64,000 bases of DNA from Gnetum montanum (taxonomy: Eukaryota > Streptophyta > Gnetopsida > Gnetales > Gnetaceae): the NCBI GenBank assembly GCA_015680685.1, contig MNCI01008940.1:196356-260355 (forward strand). The letters are read 5' to 3'. Below are positions 10,401 through 20,602 of this stretch, in pieces (the stretch's first letter is position 1; every line of letters starts with the position of its first letter). Below the pieces are notes generated by a model. The model was given only the letters and a program-made list of their open reading frames with translations, had not been told where the DNA came from and ran no database searches. The translations under genes were made by a program, and so were the position numbers.

Positions 10401-13400
10401 CCAAACCTTAACTGCAAGAGGCAGTTGAGCCTAGTAAGGCTACACGAAATTGAGACCAACCCTTCATGCAAGAGGCAGAAGATCCTTGCAAAGGCAGCAC
10501 AGCCCACAAACCATGAATCACAAACCAATCTTCACAAGAATCAATTGACTCTTGCATCTTTGAAATAGGTTGAGGAAGAATGGATCCTGAGATTGACTTG
10601 ATGCCTCATGCTTTCATGCAATTCAAATTTTATCTTGATGATAAATGATGATCTGATTTCAGTGCAAGCACACTTTCTCTCTTTGAAGAGAAATGATGAG
10701 AGTTTGGCACAAATACTTGAAGATATGCTTAGTTTGGCATTAAGATGAGAGAGAGGTTGAAGAGTGCTGAGGTTCGTTCAAGGTGCAATTTTAATTTTCC
10801 TTCGGAGAATGGTTATAAATGTTTGTACAAGTACTTGATTATATGTTGAGTTAGGTGCAAGGTAAGGATGCGTTTGAAGAATTTTGAATTTAGTTCAAAA
10901 CACTTGCTCTCTCTCTCTCTTATCTCTCGCTCGATGATCGTAAGTTTGGTACTGATTCAGTCATGTAAGAGAGAGATCTGTGGTTGTAAAAGACGTTGTC
11001 GAGTTGACTGCTATGCAATGTGCTATCAAGTTAGGTGCCGAACGCCCATGCCTTTGTATTGCTTAAATAGCCTCAAGACGTCCTATTTGTTGCCTGTAAT
11101 CTCGAAATTGAAATCCCAAGTTTAGTTTCTTTTTCGAGAATCTTAAGATGCCAACAATCATTTCCCCATTTGCCGCACATAATTTTAAACTTAAAATTTT
11201 AAATTTATCGTATTTTTGAACTGTTCCAATGGTCTCCAATAACTAAATTTCATTATTTACAATTGGGCTTTGTTGTCTCAGATCCGACTTTGATCGAACG
11301 CATCATGTAGCTTTGATTTTGCTACTATGAATCCACACATCATGGTTATCCAAGATCGGTCATATTTACTATACTGGTTTTTGAACACCCAGTTGGATTA
11401 TATAAATTATCCATAACCCAAGTCTTTTATGTTTAGAGTTCAAATCATCACGCACCGAGTATAATCTTGTTTAAGTTAGTTGATTAGACAAAATCCGAGT
11501 GTTCCAATTGAAAGGACTGGAGTTTAAATCAGCATGCACTCATTTGGTCTAGTATATTTATTATTATCGGTAAGAGTATTACTCATTTGGTCTAGTATCT
11601 GTATTATTATCGGTAAGAGTATTGGCATGGAAACCACCTGTTACAGGTTTAATTTCAATGGACAACGCTTAGTTATGGACAAATTTTGTAAGGGGACTCT
11701 GAAACTCATGTTGTTCGACAGATCTAAGAGGGTCTGAGTGGATGTAATCAAATACATTAAGTTTCAGTTTGATTGCCCCAGTCATCCAATTTGAAAATTC
11801 AAATCATCATGCATCCCATTGCATCCCCATTTAATCCCCTTCAGGCTAATTGAATTCAGAGTTCTAGAGTTTAAATCATGCTGTACCTAATTTAATCATA
11901 TTTAAACTTATCGATTTACCATCACCAAAGTCTCTCTTTCTGAGAAGTCTCGAGTTCTAGTCATTAGACACCAGAATCAACTTCATTTAGGCTATAGTTG
12001 TTTCACCACTTCAAACTCTTTTCAGCCAAGTGGTTGGAGTTCAATTCTTCATAAGTCAAAATCAAGCTGTAGAAACAGAAACTCTTAAATCTTTTAATTG
12101 AGAAGTCTTAAGATCAAACCATCATGCTGCCAATGTTTGCTAGACAATCTTCATACGTTATCATCAGAACAGAATGTTTGATCGCCAAAGGTATGTAAAT
12201 TCACCTATGTTTTAGTTAAAGACATATCGTTATAGTTTTGGTTCTAACAATCCTCAACAGGGTGTTCAATAGAAACAAGCAATGCTAGATGAAGTGGTAT
12301 TACCATATCTGCAAAAATGAAGGTACCCATGATACTAAACTGTAGATAAATGATTGTTTAAAATTTGGAAGTCAAGGTCATTTCGAACTGCAAGGCAAAA
12401 CATAAGCAAAGTCAATGGCAGTGTGATTGTTTTGCAGCGTTATATTCACAGGGGATCACGAACTCATATCTCTACGCTGAGTCCTCACATGCTACGTTCC
12501 ATCCATATATGCTTGTGTCAGATCTGTGCACTGAAATTGCATACCATTAGCAAGAAATAGACAATGTGCTATGTGAAATGGCCATAGAATCCGTCCTTAT
12601 GTTATCGATTAAAGGAGAAAAATGGATGTAGCACTTCTCACGTGAACAACTTATCTTCTGCAATGTCAAATTACATGCAAACAAGCATAGCAATATTACA
12701 ATGTGGTTTTATGATATTCTACTAACAAAATAAGAAGTTCAAAGTTCACATTTTGTTTATAAGTATGGGAACTGATAATCTTTTTTCCCTTATTTTTGGA
12801 AATCCATAATTAATTGAATAATAGTCTTATGCAGTCTTGTTAGGGGTGCAGGGTTGGGGATTACGGTTTTAAATTAGGGGTTGAATTCGGGAGTAGGCTG
12901 TCACGCCCAACTTGACTATTGTTTTTTTATTTTTCTGGATTATGCAAGCTTTTCAAGGTATATATTTATTATTTGTTCACGGATGTCGGAAAATCGTAAC
13001 ATGTATAATTGTCCAGCTATATTCCTATTTATGTTTTTTGAGCACATCCCGCAATACATCCGATCTTTTCTGCAACTCATGAAACTCAATATCTTTTATG
13101 CAGAAGTATTTTCCCAGGTCTTTAAATTTGCTTTAAAGAACATTCCTCAGGCAAGTACTTTCATTATAACCGTAGATAAGTTTTTGTTCTTATTTGTTTT
13201 TAAGATGAACAGGCAATTGCGTATGTTTGGGTAAAGACTGAATACAGCATATTGCAGGGTGCAGCAACCCAATGCTTTGTAGCTTTAAATCCAAAGGTCA
13301 GAGGAGTTTCTGGAAAGTATTTCCTTGACAGTAATGAACATTCACCAAGTTCGCTAGGAACTGATGCAGAATTGGCTAGAAAACTCTGGGAATTTAGCCA

Positions 13401-13443
13401 AGGTCTTATTTCCTTGCATGTTAAAGAGCATGCACCAAATTGA
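4472..13443 (+). CDS. TIC32: TIC32-like NADP-dependent short-chain dehydrogenase, 8 exons
   Basis: Complete spliced gene: exons 4472-4583, 6970-7201, 7358-7437, 7893-8046, 8185-8263, 9769-9850, 13104-13150 and 13258-13443. These total 972 bp, or 323 aa plus stop, close to the usual length of plant TIC32-type SDRs. The cofactor motif TGAASGIG (residues 37-44) is built across exons 1 and 2. NNAG is at 116-119, the catalytic serine is in [10 protein letters not shown] (about 171-172), and the YGQSK active site is at 200-204. The C-terminal [12 protein letters not shown] block is typical of the subfamily. Family members bind NADP(H); the pea protein is associated with the chloroplast inner-envelope import complex and binds calmodulin. 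The first ATG of ATGATG was chosen; the second would remove one residue. All introns are GT-AG except intron 7, which has a GC donor (GCAAGT at 13151). No lesion is seen. A close extra-plastid paralogue is possible. Confidence 0.9.
4757..5391. repeat. 72-bp minisatellite, 9 units, in intron 1
   Basis: Unit starts are at 4757, 4829, 4901, 4973, 5045, 5117, 5189, 5261 and 5333, so the period is exactly 72 bp. The first eight units are nearly identical (one differs by GCGG for GCCG, another by TACC for TGCC). The last unit diverges after its middle. As 72 is divisible by 3, both strands stay open: the plus frame repeats 24 residues beginning [10 protein letters not shown], and the minus frame is also open. 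It lies inside intron 1 of the SDR gene, so coding is unlikely; the open frames follow from the repeat length. Confidence 0.95.
7652..7793. repeat. 71-bp tandem duplication in intron 3
   Basis: Two adjacent copies of a poly-T/poly-A stretch followed by AAGGCATCATGTCAAGCAC and TTTTGTTTTCTCTTG(T/C)ATAGG. They differ at only a few positions, which suggests a recent local duplication. It has no effect on the exons. Confidence 0.85.
9851..13103 (+). other. Long intron 6 of the SDR gene (3.25 kb)
   Basis: The largest intron of the gene, between a GTATGA donor and a TTTTATGCAG acceptor. It contains AT-rich sequence, a short CT run near 10,908-10,922, and a 43-bp duplication at 11,538. The open frames inside (up to 85 codons) show no domain. 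It may be enlarged by an old insertion, but no terminal repeats were recognised. Confidence 0.6.
11538..11623. repeat. 43-bp tandem duplication
   Basis: ACTCATTTGGTCTAGTAT and TATTATTATCGGTAAGAGTATT occur twice, at 11538-11580 and 11581-11623, with about three differences. Within intron 6 of the SDR gene. Confidence 0.85.
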
Positions 13444-15097
13444 TTACTGCCACTTTTGAATGCGTTGTCAAATGTAGAGCTTTCTCTTCTAAAGATTTGA
13501 GATATCAAGTAAATGGATATGAATAGGAACGAACCCTCGTCGCTTTATTTGAAAATTAGCTACAAGCATTAATTGCATTCTTGTAAATGGCAGCTAAACA
13601 AGAGTTCCATACACAGCTAAGCAAGGTGATTGTTGAGAGCAAATCCGTGGTGATTAAAAAACGTTTGGTTTTTTTTAAAAAAATATTTTTAATTGTCTAG
13701 ATTTCTTGCAAATTTCTTCTTAGATGTACATTGCTTGATAATATATATATAAGCATAAGAAATCTTTAAGTTATTTAATTCTACATATTACTTTCCGTCT
13801 GGTGGGAATTGATCATAAGTATTCCACATTGTAGAAATGTGTTTAGTTATAATAATAAGTTAAGTTTTGTGACATGAAAGGATCATGATGACCATGATAA
13901 GCATGGTTTTTTATTTTTTTGGATAATGGACATCCTTAGCTCTATAGTGATTGGGTTACTAAAAAGATACTTTCATTTAGAGAAGAACATGATGATCATT
14001 TTAAATATGTGTCATTTACTTTAGAGTTATATACGAAAGTTACAAATGGTTAGGGCATGTGTTAAGGGGCATGTTAATGTGACATCATTGTGTTTTTCTA
14101 ATCTATAATGTTCACTCTATGTCTTAGGTTGGACATGAAAGTTGCAAAAGGTTAACAATTATTAAACATATCTATTATTTGTGAAAAAATTGATCCCTTT
14201 GGTCATAAATATAATTAACAATGGATTGTCAAGTGATGTTCACAAAGATTGTTCTCTTTTTTTTTTTTCAAGAAATTATGAATGCCAAAATAAGAAAAAG
14301 AGTTTGCCAAGATTAGAGTGCTTTAATAGCATAATCTTCTATTATACTTGTTTTAAAGCGACGTTAATAATCTTGTGTTTTGTTTCTTTGTCAACTATTA
14401 CTTCTATCACAAACAATTGTATCATTGTGACTATTTGCATAGCTAGGAAAATTATATCACTGTTAGAAGATAAGCAACATGTATTATTAGATTACTGTTT
14501 ACAAGTGCTAGAAGATGAGCAACATGTATTATTAGATTGTTTTAAAATGTTTCTTCTAAAGAAAATTACAAATCTCAACTCCAACTTTGATCTTTTAGGT
14601 TACTAGTATTGTTTCTAAGGCATTATATAGAAGAAAAGTTAAAACTACATGAATATTGAGCACATCTATTGTCCAAGGTATTAAGTACCAACTAATTTGT
14701 TTGATAAATCCTTTGGAGCTATAAATGGGTGATTAAATTTCAAATTTTTAGTTTATAACATTGGTAGACCAAAAACAAAAAAAGTAATGTGTAGGTCCTT
14801 TGTAGTTTAAGTTTTGTATATCAACTATGAAGAGGCCAACTAGGATTTGTTTCCTCTAGGAATCAAGCTCCTTGAAAAGTTATATATAACTATGACCTAT
14901 ATGTCATACCTTGTATCCTTAGATCATCATGGTGCTTTTATCTTAACAATATGATGTTAACTTAATATAGTGTGGGTAAAGGATTGGATGATGATCTACT
15001 TGTCTAACTAGTGTCATAACTTTTATTTTAGTAGTACAATATTGTGAAAGACATGGGTTTGAGCTTAGGCTTTTGCTTATTCACTAACTCTTATAAG
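13444..15097. other. Intergenic region 3' of the SDR gene
   Basis: AT-rich with no recognisable gene. An open frame at 14181-14606 (141 codons) contains a 45-bp duplication (starts 14461 and 14506) giving two LLEDKQHVLLD-like blocks, but has no known domain. A piece resembling the S2 tail (GAGCTTAGGCTTTTGCTTATTC, then AAGACCTCCTTAGG) lies at about 15,058-15,100. Confidence 0.4.
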
Positions 15098-16055
15098 ACC
15101 TCCTTAGGAACCATCATTTGGAGCGCTTGTAAGGTACTTGTTTCTCAAGTTGAAGATGTGATGAGTGGTGAGGTACCCCTACACTCAACCATACGAATAC
15201 GAGCGTTTCACGTATGATCCGGTCGAACTCCAAGGACTAAGTGCTTATGCGCCTTAATGGAACACTCAGGGTTAATCAATCGTTGTCTTCCCAAACTTAC
15301 TTGTATTGTCACGGTTGTATGGTTAAGTAAACTTGAGGTATATGATTTTTATAGCTTTTGTATTTTTTATGTCTTCTGCTAATAAAGGACAGGGAGAGAG
15401 AACTAAGTGGCTAACTTACATTAACTATTCATTAACTACTTTTTAAATGTTCCTAACACCAGTATCCGTTCCCACTTGCCGTATACATCCTGAACCAGTG
15501 CAATGCTGTTGGGATTACCAAACGCTAATTGTTATTGGGTTACCAAGCGTTACACGCATGCTCGAAGCGATCGTGCTAAGTGTATTTAACTAAGGGGGTT
15601 GAAGGTTGAGAGAGATATTAATTAACTAGGAAAGCATTAAACAATAATTAATTACTAATTAGCTTAATCTATATGCTGCAAGGTTTATCATAAAGTTCGT
15701 CTTTATTGCCGTACACAAAATTGTGCTCAGGTACAAATTGTTTGAATAAAGATCCGTTCACTCTATGACTCCTATTGCGGGCACACAATAATAATTCTAA
15801 CTCTGGAATGACAAAACTCCAAGAGTTTGGCTAAGGGCCTAAGTCTAACTGCCTTAGAACCAAGGGCGCCGTCTCTTATTTATAGAAGATGAGGCAGGAC
15901 GCGATATCGTGTATGTGATATCGCGTGGTGGATGTGATATCGCGTATGCAATATCGTGGTTCATCAAGATGTAAGTTGAAGAGGTTAGGCTTTTGTTCAT
16001 CTACCAACCCTTGAATTCTACTTAGTGGAACGAGCATTGAAGCTCTAGGTGATAA
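15098..16055 (+). repeat. SINE-like element S2, copy d, split by a solo LTR
   Basis: The left part (15098-15158) carries the CCATCATTTGGAGCGCTTGTAAGGTACTTGTTTCTCAAGT head. The right part (15967-16055) carries GAAGAGGTTAGGCTTTTGTTCATCTACCAACCC, then ACTTAGTGGAACGAGCATTG. The solo LTR at 15159-15966 interrupts it. Confidence 0.6.
15159..15966 (-). mobile_element. Solo LTR, Ty3/Gypsy type A, minus strand
   Basis: An 808-bp LTR bounded by TGATGAG and TTCATCA. A perfect 5-bp target-site duplication, AGATG, lies at 15154-15158 and 15967-15971. On the minus strand it has two GATATC-N8 palindromic units near the U3 start (about 15,902-15,953), a TATA-like CTATAAATAAGAGA, the AATAAAGACGAAC segment and the conserved U5 terminus. 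No internal region remains. Confidence 0.92.
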
Positions 16056-16611
16056 TTAACGTGTTCTAGCCATTCTAAACATGTTGGAATGATTCTAAAC
16101 ACATTGCAATAGGTGAGAATGAGGGAATTTAGTTGAAGTGGTATCAAGAGAGTTAATTTTAAAGTAAAATATAATTTAAGCAATAAGGAATTAAAATTTA
16201 GTTAGCAAATAACATCGTCTCAACATCATAAATGATATTTTATTGGTTCAAAAAATTGATAAAAAGTGTTCTATGATTTTAGATTTCTACCTTAACACCT
16301 ATACATACATGCAAATACTTGTAATTGTTTTGTTGAGAAAGCACTAAGTTACCCTAGAACCATACGACCATTGGCTAAGTGTTCTTGACAATTATATTTG
16401 AACAAAAAAAAGTTGGAAAGCTTAGAATACGAAAAGCAATTAGAAAGCCCCAAGTTAACTATTCTCGACAATAATTATATTTGAACAAAAGAAAATCCGA
16501 AAACGTAGAATGCCAAGGATTGGGAAAGCAATTAAATTACATCTATAAACTCGGATCTTAGGCAAAGACAGCAGCATGTTCAATGTGTTGATAGAGTTGA
16601 ATCCATCATTA

Positions 16612-16912
16612 TTTATGTGCCTGCTCTTTAGGTTTGGTTGTTTCACACCTTAAACATGAAAGCAAAACAAATTCGGCAAAAAGTGACGACGTGCTGACAT
16701 TTTTTTGTCAATGCATTGTCGCCTTTGTTGTTAATAATTCCTCGACAAATGACTTGTTCAAGTTGCTAATCCTCTTGTTCATAGTTGCTGTGCACCCTCT
16801 GGCTAATGTACGTGCTGTCCGAATATGAGGTTTTAGTTTTGATTTTTAAGGGAAAACACCAACTTGCACACTCAACAATATCGGCTGCGTCTAGATCGCG
16901 GCTTTATCTTTT
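16612..16912 (+). repeat. Direct repeat block, copy 1 of 2
   Basis: About 300 bp that recurs at 19,149-19,459 with roughly 90% identity by eye. It starts at TTTGGTTGTTTCACACCTTAAACATG, includes AAAAAGTGACGACG and GCTGTGCACCCTCTGGCTAATG, and ends near CGGCTGCGTCTA and CGCGGCTT. A reading frame of about 45 codons (LTFF...LLILLFIVAVHPLAN, then a stop) is kept in both copies. No family is recognised. Confidence 0.75.
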
Positions 16913-19148
16913 ATAACTAAAAGGATAGCCATTGTTCTAAGTCTTTGAATTTTATGTATGAGATTATAGGTTCAAGCCTTTATTCGAATTTTTTTTTCTA
17001 CTTTGAATCTTTTATTTAACCTTCTTTGGATTTCTTTTTCCATTTTATTTTATCTTTTATTTGTGTTTCAAGAATTTGTTTTTCACTTTTTTTTTTAATT
17101 TTTCATCACTACTTCTTTGAATTGTTTTTCATTTTTTCAATTGTATAGTTGCATTTTTTTAAATTTCTTCTTCACTTTTAAAATTTTTTTTATTGCACTT
17201 CTTTGAACCTATTTTTCTACTTCTCCCTTTAATCTTTTATTCATGCATTTTGTGTACAATTATCTTTTTTCTTATTGTAGAGATAGAGTAAGAAAATCAT
17301 AATTTGGCAATCTGTTGATCTTTTTATTATTAAAAACAATTATAGTTTGGTCATCTATTGATTATTTTATTGTTAGTGTAAAGATAGTAAAAGAAAATTG
17401 TGTGTCCTTGTTTCATCTTGATCATAGCATGGTTGTATCTACCTTCTATAATCTGATGTGTGTTTTCAAAAATTTGCATGTACTCACTTCTTGCTTGAGG
17501 TTACATGTTTTATTGGGTAGTATGGGCAAATACCAGTCTACTTTTCATTGACATGGCAACCTCTTTAATAGAAATTGTGTAGTAATATTGGAATTGATTG
17601 TTTAAAAACTCTTATGTTTCAAATGTATTTTACTTGCAAAATTTGGTTGTATAAATTTGAACATCAAAACGTAATGAGAAAAACCAATGTAGCCCAAAAA
17701 CCTTGTATGGGTGGCATATGGTCATTGAAATCTAAATTAAAAAGAAAAAAAAAGAGGATGTTATCCATTATTGTTATTTCTTTTCATCCTCATCATTATT
17801 AGCCTATTGAATTTGCCTATGCGATACATACTTCTGGTTCTAGCCTTGGAAGTGAAGCATTGGTAGAATAGAATCCTTCATAAACATTACATATGAATTT
17901 ATGTTTAAAATTGCATGGACATATGTAGGACATGATAGAAAGTATTGCTGTGCAGATCGACAATTGTGGATATACTTTGCCTAAAGAAATAGATTTTGCA
18001 AGGAAAATGTTTTTAAAATTAATATGAGAAATGTAACAGAATGATTTTGCAAGGAAATTTTAGGAATTAGAAAATTTTGAAATGATCTCATGCGGCTTGG
18101 AAAAGGAACAGAATGGTAAGAAAAATTGTAGAAATTGTAAAATAGTTAGAAACAGAAAAGCTCAAAGCATTGCACAACATCAATTGTTACACAAAACGTT
18201 TTAAGGGACTTGCACCCTCATCAATCCAAGCTGCAAGGGCAAGGGAATTAGCATGCTAATATATGTATTTATAGGCCCCAACTTCTAAAAATAGAAATTT
18301 AACTTCATAAAAAATTAAAAATAGAAATGTAACTCTATAAAAAACTAAAAATAGAATGGGCCCCACTCGTACTAGCCAAGATAGGGTGGGAAGCGGTAGT
18401 GACATTTGTTACAAATAGTTTTTAAGAAAGCGATCGGTCATTGAATCAGATCTTTTGATAGAGTCGAAGAAGTTTAGGGTTTAGGGTTTAGGCGGGAATA
18501 TGATTTTGAAATCCTGAACCATCATCTCTTATCAATAGGCTGTTTTCGAAGAAGAGAAGTTGAGATGCTTGGGCTATAGGATGTTGATAGAATGCATGAT
18601 TGGATGTTATAGTATTCGAGAGAGGATGCTGTGAAGATCGCTAAAAGTTTTATTGCCAACAATATGTTGAATTGTGTGTAGCAAATAGAGATCTTTGTGG
18701 ATTTAGAATCTCAGATGATGAAGTTGATGATATTGAGAAATCTATGCTTATATGTGAAGGTGCAAAGGTAATGCTCACAGTTAACCTTAGACTTAAGCAA
18801 GATTGGTAAATGGTGCACTTGGCACAATTCACATTATTATGTATCCTCTAAGTAAACAACCATCGTACCTTATTGTTGATTTTGATTCCTACATGGGATG
18901 TGCCTTTGAATCAGTATGTGCCAATTTATGTTTACCCTATATATTATTTGGAATGCAAATAGTATTGATAATTTAAAAAATTAAAAAAAATAATTAAATT
19001 GGGTAAGTGGCAGAGAAATGGAGGAGGATGAGTGATTCAGTTTTTAATTATTTTGTTACCTCATTCAACAGTCAGGCTTAGTTAACGTCGTCTTCTGTAA
19101 AATCATCTCGGCCAACTAAGAGAGAGATACATATATCTATCTAACATA
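16913..19148. other. Intergenic AT-rich region with short repeats
   Basis: Long T-rich tracts occupy about 16,990-17,270. A near-tandem repeat of AAAAATAGAAAT(T/G)TAACT lies at about 18,288-18,355. A short telomere-like run is at 18,473. No gene was found; open frames up to 78 codons lack domains. Confidence 0.4.
18473..18492 (+). repeat. Telomere-like (TTTAGGG) run
   Basis: TTTAGGGTTTAGGGTTTAGG, the plant telomere unit in nearly three copies. At this length it could be a telo-box-type promoter motif or a chance or repair-derived interstitial run. Confidence 0.6.
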
Positions 19149-19459
19149 GTTATTTATGTGTCTTTTCTTTTGGTTTGGTTGTTTCACACCTTAAACATGC
19201 AAGGAAAACAAATTCCGCAAAAAGTGACGACGTTGGTTCCAATGCTGACATTTTTTCGTCAATGTCTTGTTGCCGTTGTTGCTAATAATTCTTCGACAAA
19301 TGACTGGTTCAAGTCGCTAATCCTCTTGTTCATAGTTGCTGTGCACCCTCTGGCTAATGCACGTGCTGTCGGAATATGAGGCTTTAGTTTTAATTTTTAA
19401 GGGAAAACACAAATTTGCACACTCAACAATACCGGCTGCGTCTAAATCGCGGCTTATCT
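19149..19459 (+). repeat. Direct repeat block, copy 2 of 2
   Basis: Second copy of the block at 16,612-16,912, in the same orientation about 2.5 kb away and roughly 1 kb upstream of the kinase gene. It carries a 12-bp insertion (TTGGTTCCAATG region) relative to copy 1 but keeps the open frame through NNSSTND, LLFIVAVHPLAN and the stop. Confidence 0.75.
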
Positions 19460-20265
19460 TTTAAAGCCGTGAGCTGCGGACCTTTGTGGGGTAAAAAAAC
19501 ACAGATAAGAAACATGATTATAAATAGTTGCATTGGACAGATTTGTTTCTAAAAGCTAGTAGCTTAGTGGAGGTACATCATGTTTGGTGTTAAGAGGTTC
19601 GATATTATTTTCCCCCCCTTCTTTTAAACCGACTTTGTTGCTGGAACGGACATTGAGACAACGGTATGGAATAAACCTTTTTAGAAAGGTATGCTATGCT
19701 CCACTGTCCAGAATCCTCTGTTTTTCTTGGACAACCTTCTATTTTATCCACCTCAACCCAGAGGCTTGTATCTACCCTTTTATAGTTTTATTTTACAAAT
19801 TGAGAGGTTTTAAAACTCGGAAAAAGTTCAGTATCACTGTCTCAATTAAAACAAATCTAAGTCCAAATTTATTAATCAGAAGTACACTGACCTTGAGTTC
19901 GGGGCCTAACATAAGAGTTTGAGGCAGCGATGGTTTTCGTGAGGGCTTTCTTTCGTTCTGTTTTTACGTAACGGGCAATTGTGGTCCGGATCGTAGTTCG
20001 GGGACCGTTCTTCCCGGAGAATAGGGACTCAAAATTTAAGAGATAAGCATACTATTGCCAGCAAATGTAATGGAATGACGGGAATGGGAAAGACTTGAGG
20101 TTGGCCACGCAAACGAGGGTGGAAGAATGCCTTTTTCCTTTTACAGTTTCTAATAGGAACTTTCTATTCACCTCATCATGAACAATCTGATGACATTTCA
20201 CCGGATTCCTTCCCGCTTAATAGTTTTCATGTTGCATTTTTTAAAAAGAAAAGGTTTGAGAAAAA

Positions 20266-20496
20266 ATGAAAATACTACTTTGTTTTGTCTTCTTATTGAC
20301 TCTTGTTCCACTTACAAACATATTCTCATTGGAAGGGCTGCCTGGGCTCCGCAAAATTGGAGGATACCGCGGCCGGATGCATGCACAATTCCGAGCAGAA
20401 AAGCGAAAAATAATTCAACGTCAAGCCCAACTCAGCCAAGCTCATGCGCCCACGCTGGTAAAATTTATAAATCTCGTTGTTGTTGCTGCTCAATAA
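20266..20496 (+). CDS. Small ORF with predicted signal peptide, possible upstream exon
   Basis: A 76-codon frame beginning MKILLCFVFLLTLVPL, a convincing secretory signal sequence, then a basic, glutamine-rich stretch. It lies just before the receptor-like kinase and overlaps the kinase frame's upstream extension. I looked for a splice that would join it in frame, using the donor GTAAAA at 20458 and candidate acceptors at 20524, 20557, 20563 and 20581. All of them are out of phase with the kinase frame. It may be a remnant of the lost ectodomain's signal peptide, a separate small peptide, or chance. Confidence 0.3.
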   Translation: MKILLCFVFLLTLVPLTNIFSLEGLPGLRKIGGYRGRMHAQFRAEKRKIIQRQAQLSQAHAPTLVKFINLVVVAAQ

Positions 20497-20602
20497 TTTT
20501 GGGTTCGAACTTAAAACACGCAGTCTGTTGCGTGGCCGTGTCCGACTCCGTGACAGGGGTAGTGTGTTCCATTTTGTTAGGAGGCATTGCTGGCGGTTGC
20601 AA

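Noticed and set aside
14181-14606. 141-codon frame as a possible gene
   Set aside because: AT-rich composition, no domain, length inflated by a 45-bp duplication, and no supporting signals.
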